DNA from: Aneurinibacillus sp. REN35
GTDB taxonomy: Bacteria > Bacillota > Bacilli > Aneurinibacillales > Aneurinibacillaceae
NCBI RefSeq assembly: GCF_041379945.2
Contig: NZ_JBFTXJ020000010.1
Location: 62,001-126,000 of the forward strand
DNA length: 64,000 bases
Direction: 5' to 3'
Notes under the pieces: model-generated
What the model was told of the DNA's origin: nothing
Databases searched by the model: none
What the model saw: the letters and a program-made list of their open reading frames with translations, nothing else
Translations under genes and position numbers: made by a program
Shown: in pieces, positions 32,897 through 39,908 of the stretch
Numbering within the stretch: position 1 is the stretch's first letter
Layout: each line of letters begins with the position of its first letter

Positions 32897-34489
32897 TCAG
32901 TTCACTCCGCGTCCGGCTGCTTTCCAGAATGGCTCGCGCAGGACGACCTTCTGGATTTTTCCGGATGCTGTTTTTGGAAGCTCTGTGACGAACTGTACTG
33001 ATTTCGGACATTTAAAATGTGCCATCCGCTCGCGGCAGAAAGCGATAATTTCTTCTTCGTCTACATTGGCATCTTCACGCAGCACGCATACAGCATGCGG
33101 TACTTCGCCCCACTTTTCGTGCGGGATAGCAATAATCGCCGCTTCAAGCACAGCCGGATGCTCGTACAGCGTACCTTCGATTTCGATGGAGGAGATGTTT
33201 TCTCCGCCGCTGATAATGATATCTTTTTTCCGGTCAACAATATCGATATATCCGTTCTCATCGACCGTTGCCATATCTCCGGTATGATACCAGCCGTTTA
33301 CGATGGAGCGAGCTGTCTCTTCCGGCTGCTGCCAATATCCCTCCATGACGGAGTTCGAGCGGCAGATGACCTCGCCGACTTCTTCCCCGTTCGGTGTCAC
33401 GTCTTCCCCGTCTTCATTCACAACGCGTGCTTCGACATTCAGCATGCTGATGCCTGCCTTTGCTTTTAGACGGTGGATGCGGTCTTCATCGGCTTCATCA
33501 CGAATGTCTTTTTTGATGTGACCTACAGTAATAAAAGGCGCGACTTCTGTCATGCCGTATACTTGAAGGAATGTCCAACCGAGTTCTTTTTCTACAGCCT
33601 TTACAAAGGAAGGGGGCGGTGCTGATCCGGCGATAACGACACGAACATTTTGTTCGCTCTTTGTTGTTTTGGCCGTCGGAGCATTTAGAATCATATTCAA
33701 GACGGTTGGTGCCATGCAGGCAACCGTCACGCCTTCTTCTTTAACAAGCTTGATAATAAGCGCTGGATCGATTTTGCGCAGCATTACATGGGTAGCCCCC
33801 ATTCCTGTAAAGGAGAAGGGTGTACCCCAACCGTTAACATGGAACATCGGCAGCGTATGTAAGAGCACGTCCGTATCTTCAGCTCGTGTGTGAATGATCG
33901 TATTAATTGCATTCATATAAAGGCTGCGATGGGTTTGAATGACGCCTTTTGGCCGCCCGGTTGTCCCGCTTGTATACAGGATGGTCGCCATATCTCTTTC
34001 GTCAACCTCTTCTTGTACAGGCTCTTCTGAAGCGTTCTCGATCATTGCATCATAAGTCATCCAGCCATCTTGATCCGCAAATCCCGGCACGGCAAGGGAT
34101 ATGTAGTGTTCAATGTTATGCAGGCCTGCGGTAACCGGCTCAATGAGTGAAGCAAGTTCTGCATCGACAAGGAACATCTTCGCCCCGGAATGATTTACGA
34201 TGTACTCATAGTCTGCCGGAACAAGGCGAGTATTAAGAGGTACGATAACAGCCCCTAATGTGAATGCGGCATAAAAGGCTTCATACATTTCCAACCGATT
34301 TGGAGACAGAACAGCAATACGGTCTCCTTTTTTGATGCCGTGTGTTCTAAAAGCGTTTGCAAGACGGAGTACGCGTTTTTCGATCTCTGCGTAAGTAAAG
34401 CGTCTCTCACCGTCTATAACAGCGGTTTTTTGTGGGTAGTGGTACACGGCTCTCTTTAAAAAATCGTGCAGCAATAATGGTACATACAT
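32897..34489 (-). CDS. AMP-dependent acyl-CoA synthetase (ligase)
   Basis: A 530-residue adenylate-forming enzyme. The P-loop is LYTSGTTGRPKGVIQTH, the central motif is VYGMTEVAPF, the hinge is GWYHTGDMATVDENGYI and the C-terminal Lys is in LPKTASGKIQK. It makes acyl-CoA from a carboxylic acid, ATP and CoA; the acid cannot be read from sequence, although medium-chain fatty acids are common for this subgroup. The ATG at 34489 follows GGGGAGGAGAGAAAC. A 34-codon open extension upstream has no site. It lies upstream of the sigma-54 activator on the same strand, so the two may be co-expressed. Confidence 0.9.
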   Translation of the reverse strand: MYVPLLLHDFLKRAVYHYPQKTAVIDGERRFTYAEIEKRVLRLANAFRTHGIKKGDRIAVLSPNRLEMYEAFYAAFTLGAVIVPLNTRLVPADYEYIVNHSGAKMFLVDAELASLIEPVTAGLHNIEHYISLAVPGFADQDGWMTYDAMIENASEEPVQEEVDERDMATILYTSGTTGRPKGVIQTHRSLYMNAINTIIHTRAEDTDVLLHTLPMFHVNGWGTPFSFTGMGATHVMLRKIDPALIIKLVKEEGVTVACMAPTVLNMILNAPTAKTTKSEQNVRVVIAGSAPPPSFVKAVEKELGWTFLQVYGMTEVAPFITVGHIKKDIRDEADEDRIHRLKAKAGISMLNVEARVVNEDGEDVTPNGEEVGEVICRSNSVMEGYWQQPEETARSIVNGWYHTGDMATVDENGYIDIVDRKKDIIISGGENISSIEIEGTLYEHPAVLEAAIIAIPHEKWGEVPHAVCVLREDANVDEEEIIAFCRERMAHFKCPKSVQFVTELPKTASGKIQKVVLREPFWKAAGRGVN

Positions 34490-34530
34490 AGTTTCTCTCC
34501 TCCCCAATATCTTGATCTGGATAAAGTGGT

Positions 34531-34548
34531 ACACAATCAAAATACCAT
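34531..34548 (-). promoter_or_regulatory. Weak -24/-12-like sequence upstream of the acyl-CoA ligase gene
   Basis: ATGGTATTTTGATTGTGT on the minus strand has GG and GT ten bases apart, where sigma-54 sites need GC. The -24 half (TGGTAT) is identical to that before the importer. It lies about 40 bp before the start codon. Low confidence. Confidence 0.25.
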
Positions 34549-34594
34549 AAAATTTCGAAAAAGGAAGATGGTTTGCGTCATATTTTTTCAAAAA

Positions 34595-34636
34595 TAAAAA
34601 ACCTCTAAACGGCGCAGGTGCGCAGTCTAGAGGTTA
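34595..34636 (-). terminator. Terminator of the 165-residue hypothetical gene
   Basis: On the minus strand the stem AACCTCTA / TAGAGGTT has an inner GCGC/GCGC pair, followed by TTTTATTTTTG. Confidence 0.8.
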
Positions 34637-34647
34637 TGGATATCATA

Positions 34648-35145
34648 TTATACAACGACCAGTCGAGTGATTTCCCGGATAGGTGCTTCCATGTTGCGTC
34701 CATCTCCATAATACAGGTGGATCGGACCGTCTTCACGAATCGGCTTGCCGTCAATGGCGAAGCAGAGCACAGCTTCGTAAGCTTCCGCTAGGGAAAGCAT
34801 CACGTCTTCTCCCTGAGCCAACTCACAGCGCAGCATGGTCGCTTCAGATTTTGGTTCGGCATTTTTGAGAAACGGTTCAAGCTTCATACCGTAGTCACCT
34901 ACAATCCGCTTCTTTTCTACGAACAATTGCTCACTTTTTTTTGTTGGTGCAACCCCCTGGGTAAGTTCCTTGTCCCATTGCTGTCCCATTTTCATCAAGG
35001 AATCATCTTCTTCATCCTGCTGCTCTTCCCCAATGCTTGCGAAGAAGTCTTCCATTTTAAATTTTCGATCATCAAAGATCCAGACGCTTGGGTCAATAGT
35101 AATTGTAAAATTGACATTACCGTTAATTGTAATGACTTCAGCCAT
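34648..35145 (-). CDS. Hypothetical protein, 165 residues
   Basis: A soluble protein beginning with a beta-rich segment (EVITINGNVNFTITIDPSVWIFDD), then an acidic stretch (GEEQQDEEDDS), a charged middle and a C-terminal portion VLCFAIDGKPIREDGPIHLYYG with a conserved look. The tail faintly recalls the substrate face of molybdopterin-binding oxidoreductase domains, but not enough to name it. The ATG follows AAGGAGAGAGAAAAT. It lies downstream of chaA with 110 bp between, and ends at its own terminator. Confidence 0.65.
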   Translation of the reverse strand: MAEVITINGNVNFTITIDPSVWIFDDRKFKMEDFFASIGEEQQDEEDDSLMKMGQQWDKELTQGVAPTKKSEQLFVEKKRIVGDYGMKLEPFLKNAEPKSEATMLRCELAQGEDVMLSLAEAYEAVLCFAIDGKPIREDGPIHLYYGDGRNMEAPIREITRLVVV

Positions 35146-35255
35146 ATTTTCTCTCTCCTTTTTTCTATAAAAGCTAATTGTAGCAAGTATGTTAGTCTGC
35201 TACTGCCACTGTTTGTGGTGATAGCAGATAACGATCATGAGTAGGCTGATATGAA

Positions 35256-36308
35256 TTACAAGAAGTAGAATGCTGCTCCAAGAATAATGTAGACGATGAG
35301 AAGGAGCACGCCTTCGTACCAGTTTGTGCTGCCATCGCGAGAAATTGAGGAGGCAATAAAGACACCCACACCGATAGCCGCCAATTCAAATGACGTAAAT
35401 ACCAGATCCATCGGTTTGCCGAATAAAAGACTCACAAATACAAGCGTAGGGGCGACAAACAGGGCGATTTGCAGGCTGCTTCCAACCGCAATCTCTACTG
35501 AAGCTCCAATTTTGTTCTTCATGGCAAGGAAGATGGCTGCGCTGTGTTCGGCAGCATTACCGACAATGGCAATGACAAAGGCACCGACGAAGATTTCTGA
35601 CCAGCCAAGTGTTTCGGCCACTTCTTGGATGCTGTGTACGAGCCATTCACTCGTAATCGCTACGAATATGGTAGCAACGATAAGTAGAAGAATAGCTGTA
35701 CCTTTACTCCATACATTCCCCTCTTCTGCTTCTTCTGCTACTGCTTGATCAGCCAGTTCTGTTTTATGGGTCACCATCGAGAAGATGAGCCACAGTATGT
35801 ATGCGACAATGAGCAGGCCGGAAATGATCAAGCTAAGCGTGCCAATTCGTTCCGCATGCAGATCCTTCAGGAATACAGCAGGGATGAACAGGGCAATGAT
35901 GGCCAGCATCATCAAGGATGCATTATGCCCGGCAAGCAGTGGACTAAAATGCTGCTGCTTGAATTTCAGCCCGCCGGCGAACAAGCTTAAGCCGAGAACA
36001 AGCAGTAGGTTCCCGATAATGGAGCCGGTAATACTGGCCTTTACCATATCGAATAAACCTTCTTTAATCAAAAAGATGGCGATAATAAGTTCCGCCGCAT
36101 TTCCGAAGGTTGCATTCAGGAAGCCGCCCACACGCTCACCAGCGTAATGTGCCACGCTTTCTGTCGCTTTTCCGAGCAGGGCGGCCAGCATAATAATAGC
36201 AGCCGACGTGGTCACGAACTGCAAGCCAGCGGAGTGCGTAAAGTAATGAGCCCATCCGCTAATTGCTGTCAGTGCAATGACAAGCGTAAAAAACAGTTTC
36301 TGATTCAA
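35256..36308 (-). CDS. chaA: Ca2+/H+ antiporter (CaCA family, ChaA/YfkE)
   Basis: A 350-residue membrane protein with about eleven helices and the two inverted alpha-repeats of cation/proton exchangers: GGFLNATFGNAAELIIAIFLIKEG and VGAFVIAIVGNAAEHSAAIFLAMKN, each with the acidic ion-binding Glu. It expels Ca2+ in exchange for protons. The length equals that of Bacillus YfkE. The TTG at 36308 follows GAGAGGGACTCG. The frame is open 21 codons upstream without a site. Confidence 0.92.
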   Translation of the reverse strand: MNQKLFFTLVIALTAISGWAHYFTHSAGLQFVTTSAAIIMLAALLGKATESVAHYAGERVGGFLNATFGNAAELIIAIFLIKEGLFDMVKASITGSIIGNLLLVLGLSLFAGGLKFKQQHFSPLLAGHNASLMMLAIIALFIPAVFLKDLHAERIGTLSLIISGLLIVAYILWLIFSMVTHKTELADQAVAEEAEEGNVWSKGTAILLLIVATIFVAITSEWLVHSIQEVAETLGWSEIFVGAFVIAIVGNAAEHSAAIFLAMKNKIGASVEIAVGSSLQIALFVAPTLVFVSLLFGKPMDLVFTSFELAAIGVGVFIASSISRDGSTNWYEGVLLLIVYIILGAAFYFL

Positions 36309-36431
36309 ACGAGTCCCTCTCTTTCTGCGCGAAGTAAATATATCCGATAAGATAATATACAACCTACACAACAGTGTAAAACATGAAAGAAGTAAAAAGC
36401 AAAATTTTTCGGAGCAGCTACGATGTCATAT

Positions 36432-36477
36432 GCAGAAAAAGCGGGGAGAAATATACATTCTACCCCCCGCTTTTTGC
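36432..36477 (-). terminator. Terminator of sleB
   Basis: Arms AAAAAGCGGGG and CCCCGCTTTTT, just past the sleB stop. Confidence 0.85.
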
Positions 36478-36489
36478 ATTGGTCTATGT

Positions 36490-37278
36490 TTAGTTACAGA
36501 AGATGTGCTTGCCGATTTTTTTAATCTGTGGCCGCGTCCAAATCCAACCGGAGGTAGCCGTATCCGGATTGAAGTAGTAAGTGGCTCCACCTGTAGGATC
36601 CCAGCCGTTCAGCGCATCTTGTACGGCTCTTTTGGCGGTTTCATTTGGCGTCAACCAGATTTGTCCATCCGCTACCGCAGTGAAGGCGCGCGGCTCAAAA
36701 ATAACGCCGGTTGGAGAATCTGGGAAAGAAGGGCTTTTTACACGGTTGAGAATAACGGCAGCTACCGCTACCTGTCCGACATAAGGCTCTCCCCGTGCTT
36801 CACCGAATACGGCGTTTGCCATCATCTTTAATTCGTTTTGTGATAGCGAGGTATTGGTTTTAGGCAGTGATTTTTTTGCGGCGGTAGGTGCCGCATTTTT
36901 TGCTGGCGTAGCGGGCTTGTTATTCGGTGCAACGGCTGTTTCACCAGGGCCGGGGCGCCAGTTTTTTGTTGCCTGCCAGAGTTTGAGTTTTGTCTTTGGG
37001 CCAAGAGCGCCATCAATATCTAGACCGAATTCATATTGGAAATTGCGCAGGGCGTGATATGTACGCCAAGAAAAAGTTCCATCTACTTTACCGGTATAGA
37101 AGCCAAGAAATTTAAGGCGTCCTTGCATCTCCCTCACGTCCGGATTCGTAGATCCGACATATCGTGTCTGCTTGCTAAATGCTTGTGTGACCTGCTGCGG
37201 CAGCAAAGGAATGCTGACACATAGAAGCGTGAAGACGAGGGAGAGGCTGATAAGCCATCCATACTTTTTCTTATCCAT
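36490..37278 (-). CDS. sleB: Spore cortex-lytic enzyme SleB
   Basis: A 262-residue exported hydrolase that degrades cortex peptidoglycan during spore germination. Order of parts: signal sequence (about 6-32), a peptidoglycan-binding-1 domain (about 45-100, VREMQGRLKFLGFYTGKVDG), a Pro/Ala/Lys-rich linker and a Hydrolase_2 domain with the catalytic Glu in AVFGEARGEPYVGQVAVAAV. WDPTGGATYYFNPDTATSGW and IKKIGKHIFC are typical of SleB. The ATG at 37278 follows ATGGAGGTTCAT. The ypeB gene normally found beside sleB is absent here, so a SleB paralogue is possible. Confidence 0.88.
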   Translation of the reverse strand: MDKKKYGWLISLSLVFTLLCVSIPLLPQQVTQAFSKQTRYVGSTNPDVREMQGRLKFLGFYTGKVDGTFSWRTYHALRNFQYEFGLDIDGALGPKTKLKLWQATKNWRPGPGETAVAPNNKPATPAKNAAPTAAKKSLPKTNTSLSQNELKMMANAVFGEARGEPYVGQVAVAAVILNRVKSPSFPDSPTGVIFEPRAFTAVADGQIWLTPNETAKRAVQDALNGWDPTGGATYYFNPDTATSGWIWTRPQIKKIGKHIFCN

Positions 37279-37392
37279 ATGAACCTCCATTTGCAAAGTT
37301 TAAGCGTAGTTATCCATATTTTGAACGTTACAGGGAAAAAACATGTGTATAATGGAAAGTGAAAAGAAGGGAATGATTGGAGTACGATAGCG

Positions 37393-37665
37393 ATGGAGCC
37401 AACACTCGATGAAATGGCAAGAGCATGCAAGGCGCTTGGAAATCCTGTGCGATTGAATATTTTATATCTGCTGGCAAGACAGGAAGAATACTATTGCGGT
37501 GATATTGTTTCACTTGTGGGGATGGCGCAATCCACTGTATCGCACCACTTAAAAATTCTTAAAGACAGTGGATGGGTAGAGACCGAAGAGCGGGGAACAT
37601 TTGTATGTTATCGTGTGCGAAGGGAAAAGATGGAGCAGTTGTCAAATTTTTTACTTTCATTTTAG
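37393..37665 (+). CDS. ArsR/SmtB-family transcriptional regulator
   Basis: A 90-residue winged-helix repressor. It begins MEPTLDEMARACKALGNPVRLNILYLL and has the recognition helix region GMAQSTVSHHLKILKDSGWV followed by the wing GTFVCYRV. Cys43 or thereabouts in EYYCGD is the only residue resembling a metal-sensor site, so metal sensing is not assured. The ribosome site is a GGAG about 11 bases upstream. It is monocistronic; the target is unknown. Confidence 0.88.
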   Translation: MEPTLDEMARACKALGNPVRLNILYLLARQEEYYCGDIVSLVGMAQSTVSHHLKILKDSGWVETEERGTFVCYRVRREKMEQLSNFLLSF

Positions 37666-37757
37666 AAAAAATTTCAACGCTTTCAGGAAACAAGTTGCCT
37701 TCGTCCAGATGAAGGAATAAAATGAAATTTAATTAGATATATAAAGGAGGAATTCCC

Positions 37758-38147
37758 ATGGCCGATGTAAAAGGAAACGGAGTTGTGCGGATTGCGGATG
37801 ATGTGGTTGCCGTAATCGCTGGAATTGCAGCAAGCGAAACCGAAGGTATTGCCGGAATGTCAGGCGGAATTACCGAAGGATTAGCCCGAAGAGTAAGCGG
37901 AAAGAATGTACAAAAAGGGGTATCCGTCGAAGTAGGGGAATTCGAAGCGGCCATTGATCTTCGTATTATTGTCTCCTACGGTTCAAAAATTGATGAAGCA
38001 TGCCGGAAGCTGCAGCAGAATGTGAAAGAAGCGGTTGAATCAATGACCGGTCTGCGGGTGGTTGAAGTTAATGTGAAAGTGGAAGGCGTGGAATTCCCAA
38101 AAACTGAAAAAGAAGCGCTGCCGGAGCCGGCACATCGCGTTAAATAA
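37758..38147 (+). CDS. Asp23/Gls24 family envelope stress protein
   Basis: A 129-residue protein of the DUF322 family (VRIADDVVAVIAGIAASETEGIAGM at the start and VSVEVGEFEAAIDLRIIVSYG in the middle). Such proteins sit at the cell envelope or, as YqhY and YloU in Bacillus, near lipid or stress functions. The ATG follows AAAGGAGGAATTCCC. A small two-helix membrane protein gene follows 84 bp later, resembling the Asp23 plus small anchor arrangement of other Firmicutes. Confidence 0.9.
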   Translation: MADVKGNGVVRIADDVVAVIAGIAASETEGIAGMSGGITEGLARRVSGKNVQKGVSVEVGEFEAAIDLRIIVSYGSKIDEACRKLQQNVKEAVESMTGLRVVEVNVKVEGVEFPKTEKEALPEPAHRVK

Positions 38148-38155
38148 CAAACAAT

Positions 38156-38184
38156 GGGCTGCTGAAGATTCGGCGGCCTTTTTG
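38156..38184 (+). terminator. Terminator of the Asp23 gene
   Basis: GGCTGCTGAA pairs with TTCGGCGGCC (two wobbles), then five T. Confidence 0.65.
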
Positions 38185-38231
38185 GTATAGATAAAGGGAT
38201 GGAAGATGATGGAGAGAAGAGGGTGGGGGAG

Positions 38232-38432
38232 ATGAACCGGCGCGGAGCAACATGGTGGTTTTGGATTGGACTTGCCGTGCTTATACTGCTTATCATAAGG
38301 GAAGTAGAACTTCCATTAGGGGAATTCTGGCAGGGTGGGGTCCTGCAGATTAAATATATCTATACGCTTGTATTCATGTCGTTTCTTATTATCGGAGCTT
38401 TTGTGATTTATTATATTATTCGAAAGATGTAG
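38232..38432 (+). CDS. Small two-helix membrane protein
   Basis: A 66-residue protein with hydrophobic helices at WWFWIGLAVLILLII and YTLVFMSFLIIGAFVIYYII joined by an acidic loop. The ATG at 38232 follows GGTGGGGGAG. An ATG at 38199 is possible but lacks a good site. No family was recognised. Its position after the Asp23 gene hints at a membrane anchor role, which is inference. Confidence 0.6.
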   Translation: MNRRGATWWFWIGLAVLILLIIREVELPLGEFWQGGVLQIKYIYTLVFMSFLIIGAFVIYYIIRKM

Positions 38433-38524
38433 CAAGGTGAGGGCAATTAGGCGATTGAAGTATCCCCATTCCGGTGACCGTTACATACGATGGTACAAAG
38501 AGCACCGGAAAGGAGGATGGGACC

Positions 38525-38617
38525 GTGAGCGGATTCTTTGATGGCGGCTCTGAAATCGTATGGATTATTGTAATTATTATTGTGTTGGTTTTCCTGTTCA
38601 ACGGTTTCGATAATTAA
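38525..38617 (+). CDS. 30-residue hydrophobic peptide (YjcZ/SscA-like in character)
   Basis: GTG start five bases after AAAGGAGGATGGGACC's AGGAGG core region. The product is MSGFFDGGSEIVW followed by a run of Ile/Val/Leu (IIVIIIVLVFLFNGF). The Gly/Phe-rich start and short hydrophobic helix recall the small sporulation proteins of the YjcZ/SscA type, but this is by character only. It ends at a terminator shared with the convergent 54-residue protein gene. Confidence 0.6.
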   Translation: MSGFFDGGSEIVWIIVIIIVLVFLFNGFDN

Positions 38618-38627
38618 ATATCATAAC

Positions 38628-38662
38628 AAGAAGGACCCGCTTGGCAGGCTGGGTCCTTTTGT
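38628..38662. terminator. Shared terminator of two convergent tiny genes
   Basis: Arms AAGGACCC and GGGTCCTT. Plus-strand tail TTTTGTTTT. Confidence 0.8.
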
Positions 38663-38663
38663 T

Positions 38664-38828
38664 TTAAGGGAAAGGAAGCTCGGGTGTTTCAAATGTTGTT
38701 TTGCCGAAGAAGCCAAGAAAAATCAGGATAAGCAAGAGGACCACCATGGAGAATTGTTCGCCGTCAAAACAGCAGGCATTATCTGCTGCTTGATTGTGGC
38801 CTCTACGCTTGCTGTGTCCGTCCGCCAC
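38664..38828 (-). CDS. 54-residue single-helix membrane protein
   Basis: GTG start seven bases after AAAGGAGGG. The product has a charged N-terminus with a Cys pair (SKRRGHNQAADNACCFDG), one helix (FSMVVLLLILIFLGFFG) and a short tail. No family was recognised. It lies 15 bp downstream of the 119-residue gene on the same strand and is probably its operon partner. Confidence 0.6.
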   Translation of the reverse strand: MADGHSKRRGHNQAADNACCFDGEQFSMVVLLLILIFLGFFGKTTFETPELPFP

Positions 38829-38843
38829 TTTTTGTCCCTCCTT

Positions 38844-39203
38844 TTATTCCGATAGTCTTTTTTTAAATGCCGAAAAGACTTCATCCATTGTCATGCTTCC
38901 ATCTTGCTTCAAAAAAGAAGCAAGTCGCTCGACCCGTGAGTTTTCGCCGGTATTATCTATGGTGCAGAATTCCCCGATCAGCGTCACTTCTACGCCGCCT
39001 TTCCGGCTGAGCAATATGCTCTCAACCTTAAGCTTTTCGGTGAGTAGAAGCAGGGCGGTAACGAATTCAAGGTTGTTTGAGGTCAGAAGCTTATCGAATG
39101 GAAGAGCGGAAGTAGCGGGAATGGAATTTTTGTCGTTTTTTTTGGTATTTGCCCCACTGGTAGTATTCTTATTGTCATTGTTTATCCGCTTTTTCCTCGC
39201 CAT
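38844..39203 (-). CDS. Hypothetical protein, 119 residues
   Basis: The first about 30 residues are basic and Asn/Lys/Thr-rich (likely disordered). A folded part with LEFVTALLLLTEKLKVESILL and VEVTLIGEFCTIDN follows. No family was recognised. The ATG follows AGGAGGAGGAG. It is 49 bp downstream of a PaaI-type thioesterase gene and 15 bp upstream of the 54-residue membrane protein, forming a likely three-gene unit. Confidence 0.6.
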   Translation of the reverse strand: MARKKRINNDNKNTTSGANTKKNDKNSIPATSALPFDKLLTSNNLEFVTALLLLTEKLKVESILLSRKGGVEVTLIGEFCTIDNTGENSRVERLASFLKQDGSMTMDEVFSAFKKRLSE

Positions 39204-39252
39204 CCATCTCCTCCTCCTGCTGTTACACTATGCAGAAATGAGAAGAATGCGC

Positions 39253-39747
39253 TTAGATCGGCTCAACAAGAAAAAAAGTTCCCGTACCGGCAAGGACAAG
39301 CCGCCCCTGCTCATTATGTATTTTGCATTCGCAAACACAAAGCGTTTTTCCGCGTCGCAATATGGAGGAGGTGGCAATGAGTCGATCTCCTGTACCCGGC
39401 GTCAAGTAATGGACATTCATCTCTGTAGTGACGACTTTATAGCCGGTAGAGCGCATCGCCACCGCGCCCATAACCGAATCAGCCAGGGTAGCGGTAATGC
39501 CGCCATGCACCGCTTTCATCTGATTGAGCATAAAAGGTGTAATGGGTACTTCAAATCGGTAGGTTCCATCTTCAAGATATTCTCCCTGCAGACCAAGAAA
39601 ACCGGCCAGGTAGGCAGTCTTGCGTTCACGCACATGCTCAATAGCCTGACGTGCCAGATAGAGGATTTGCTGTTCATCCTCTGTTCCTTCAGCGAGGGTA
39701 TCTTGTATAAATTCCAGCAATGCATGTTGATCTTTTCGCATAATCAA
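39253..39747 (-). CDS. PaaI-family hotdog thioesterase
   Basis: A 164-residue protein with a helical N-terminal extension and a hotdog fold. The family hallmark is KAVHGGITATLADSVMGAVA, containing the catalytic region, with the strand pair VTTEMNVHYLTPGTGDRLIA. It hydrolyses an acyl- or aryl-CoA; the substrate is unknown. The TTG at 39747 is seven bases after AAAGGAG. The in-frame ATG at 39741 is the alternative. Confidence 0.85.
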   Translation of the reverse strand: MIMRKDQHALLEFIQDTLAEGTEDEQQILYLARQAIEHVRERKTAYLAGFLGLQGEYLEDGTYRFEVPITPFMLNQMKAVHGGITATLADSVMGAVAMRSTGYKVVTTEMNVHYLTPGTGDRLIATSSILRRGKTLCVCECKIHNEQGRLVLAGTGTFFLVEPI

Positions 39748-39908
39748 GTCAGCTCCTTTGTCTCTTATCTAACATTATAATCAAAATAAGAAAAGAATGA
39801 ATTCAAAGAAGGGGGCAGAATGTTTTATCTCCTTATAGGAAATGTATATACTTATAATGACCATGGTTTATCTATCCAGAACTTGTTGTGGAAATTGGAG
39901 TGGGAAAT

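Noticed and set aside
38794-39780. A 328-codon plus-strand open frame
   Set aside because: It runs antisense to three minus-strand genes with strong ribosome sites (38664-38828, 38844-39203, 39253-39747), lacks its own site, and its product is low-complexity and Ser/Leu-rich.
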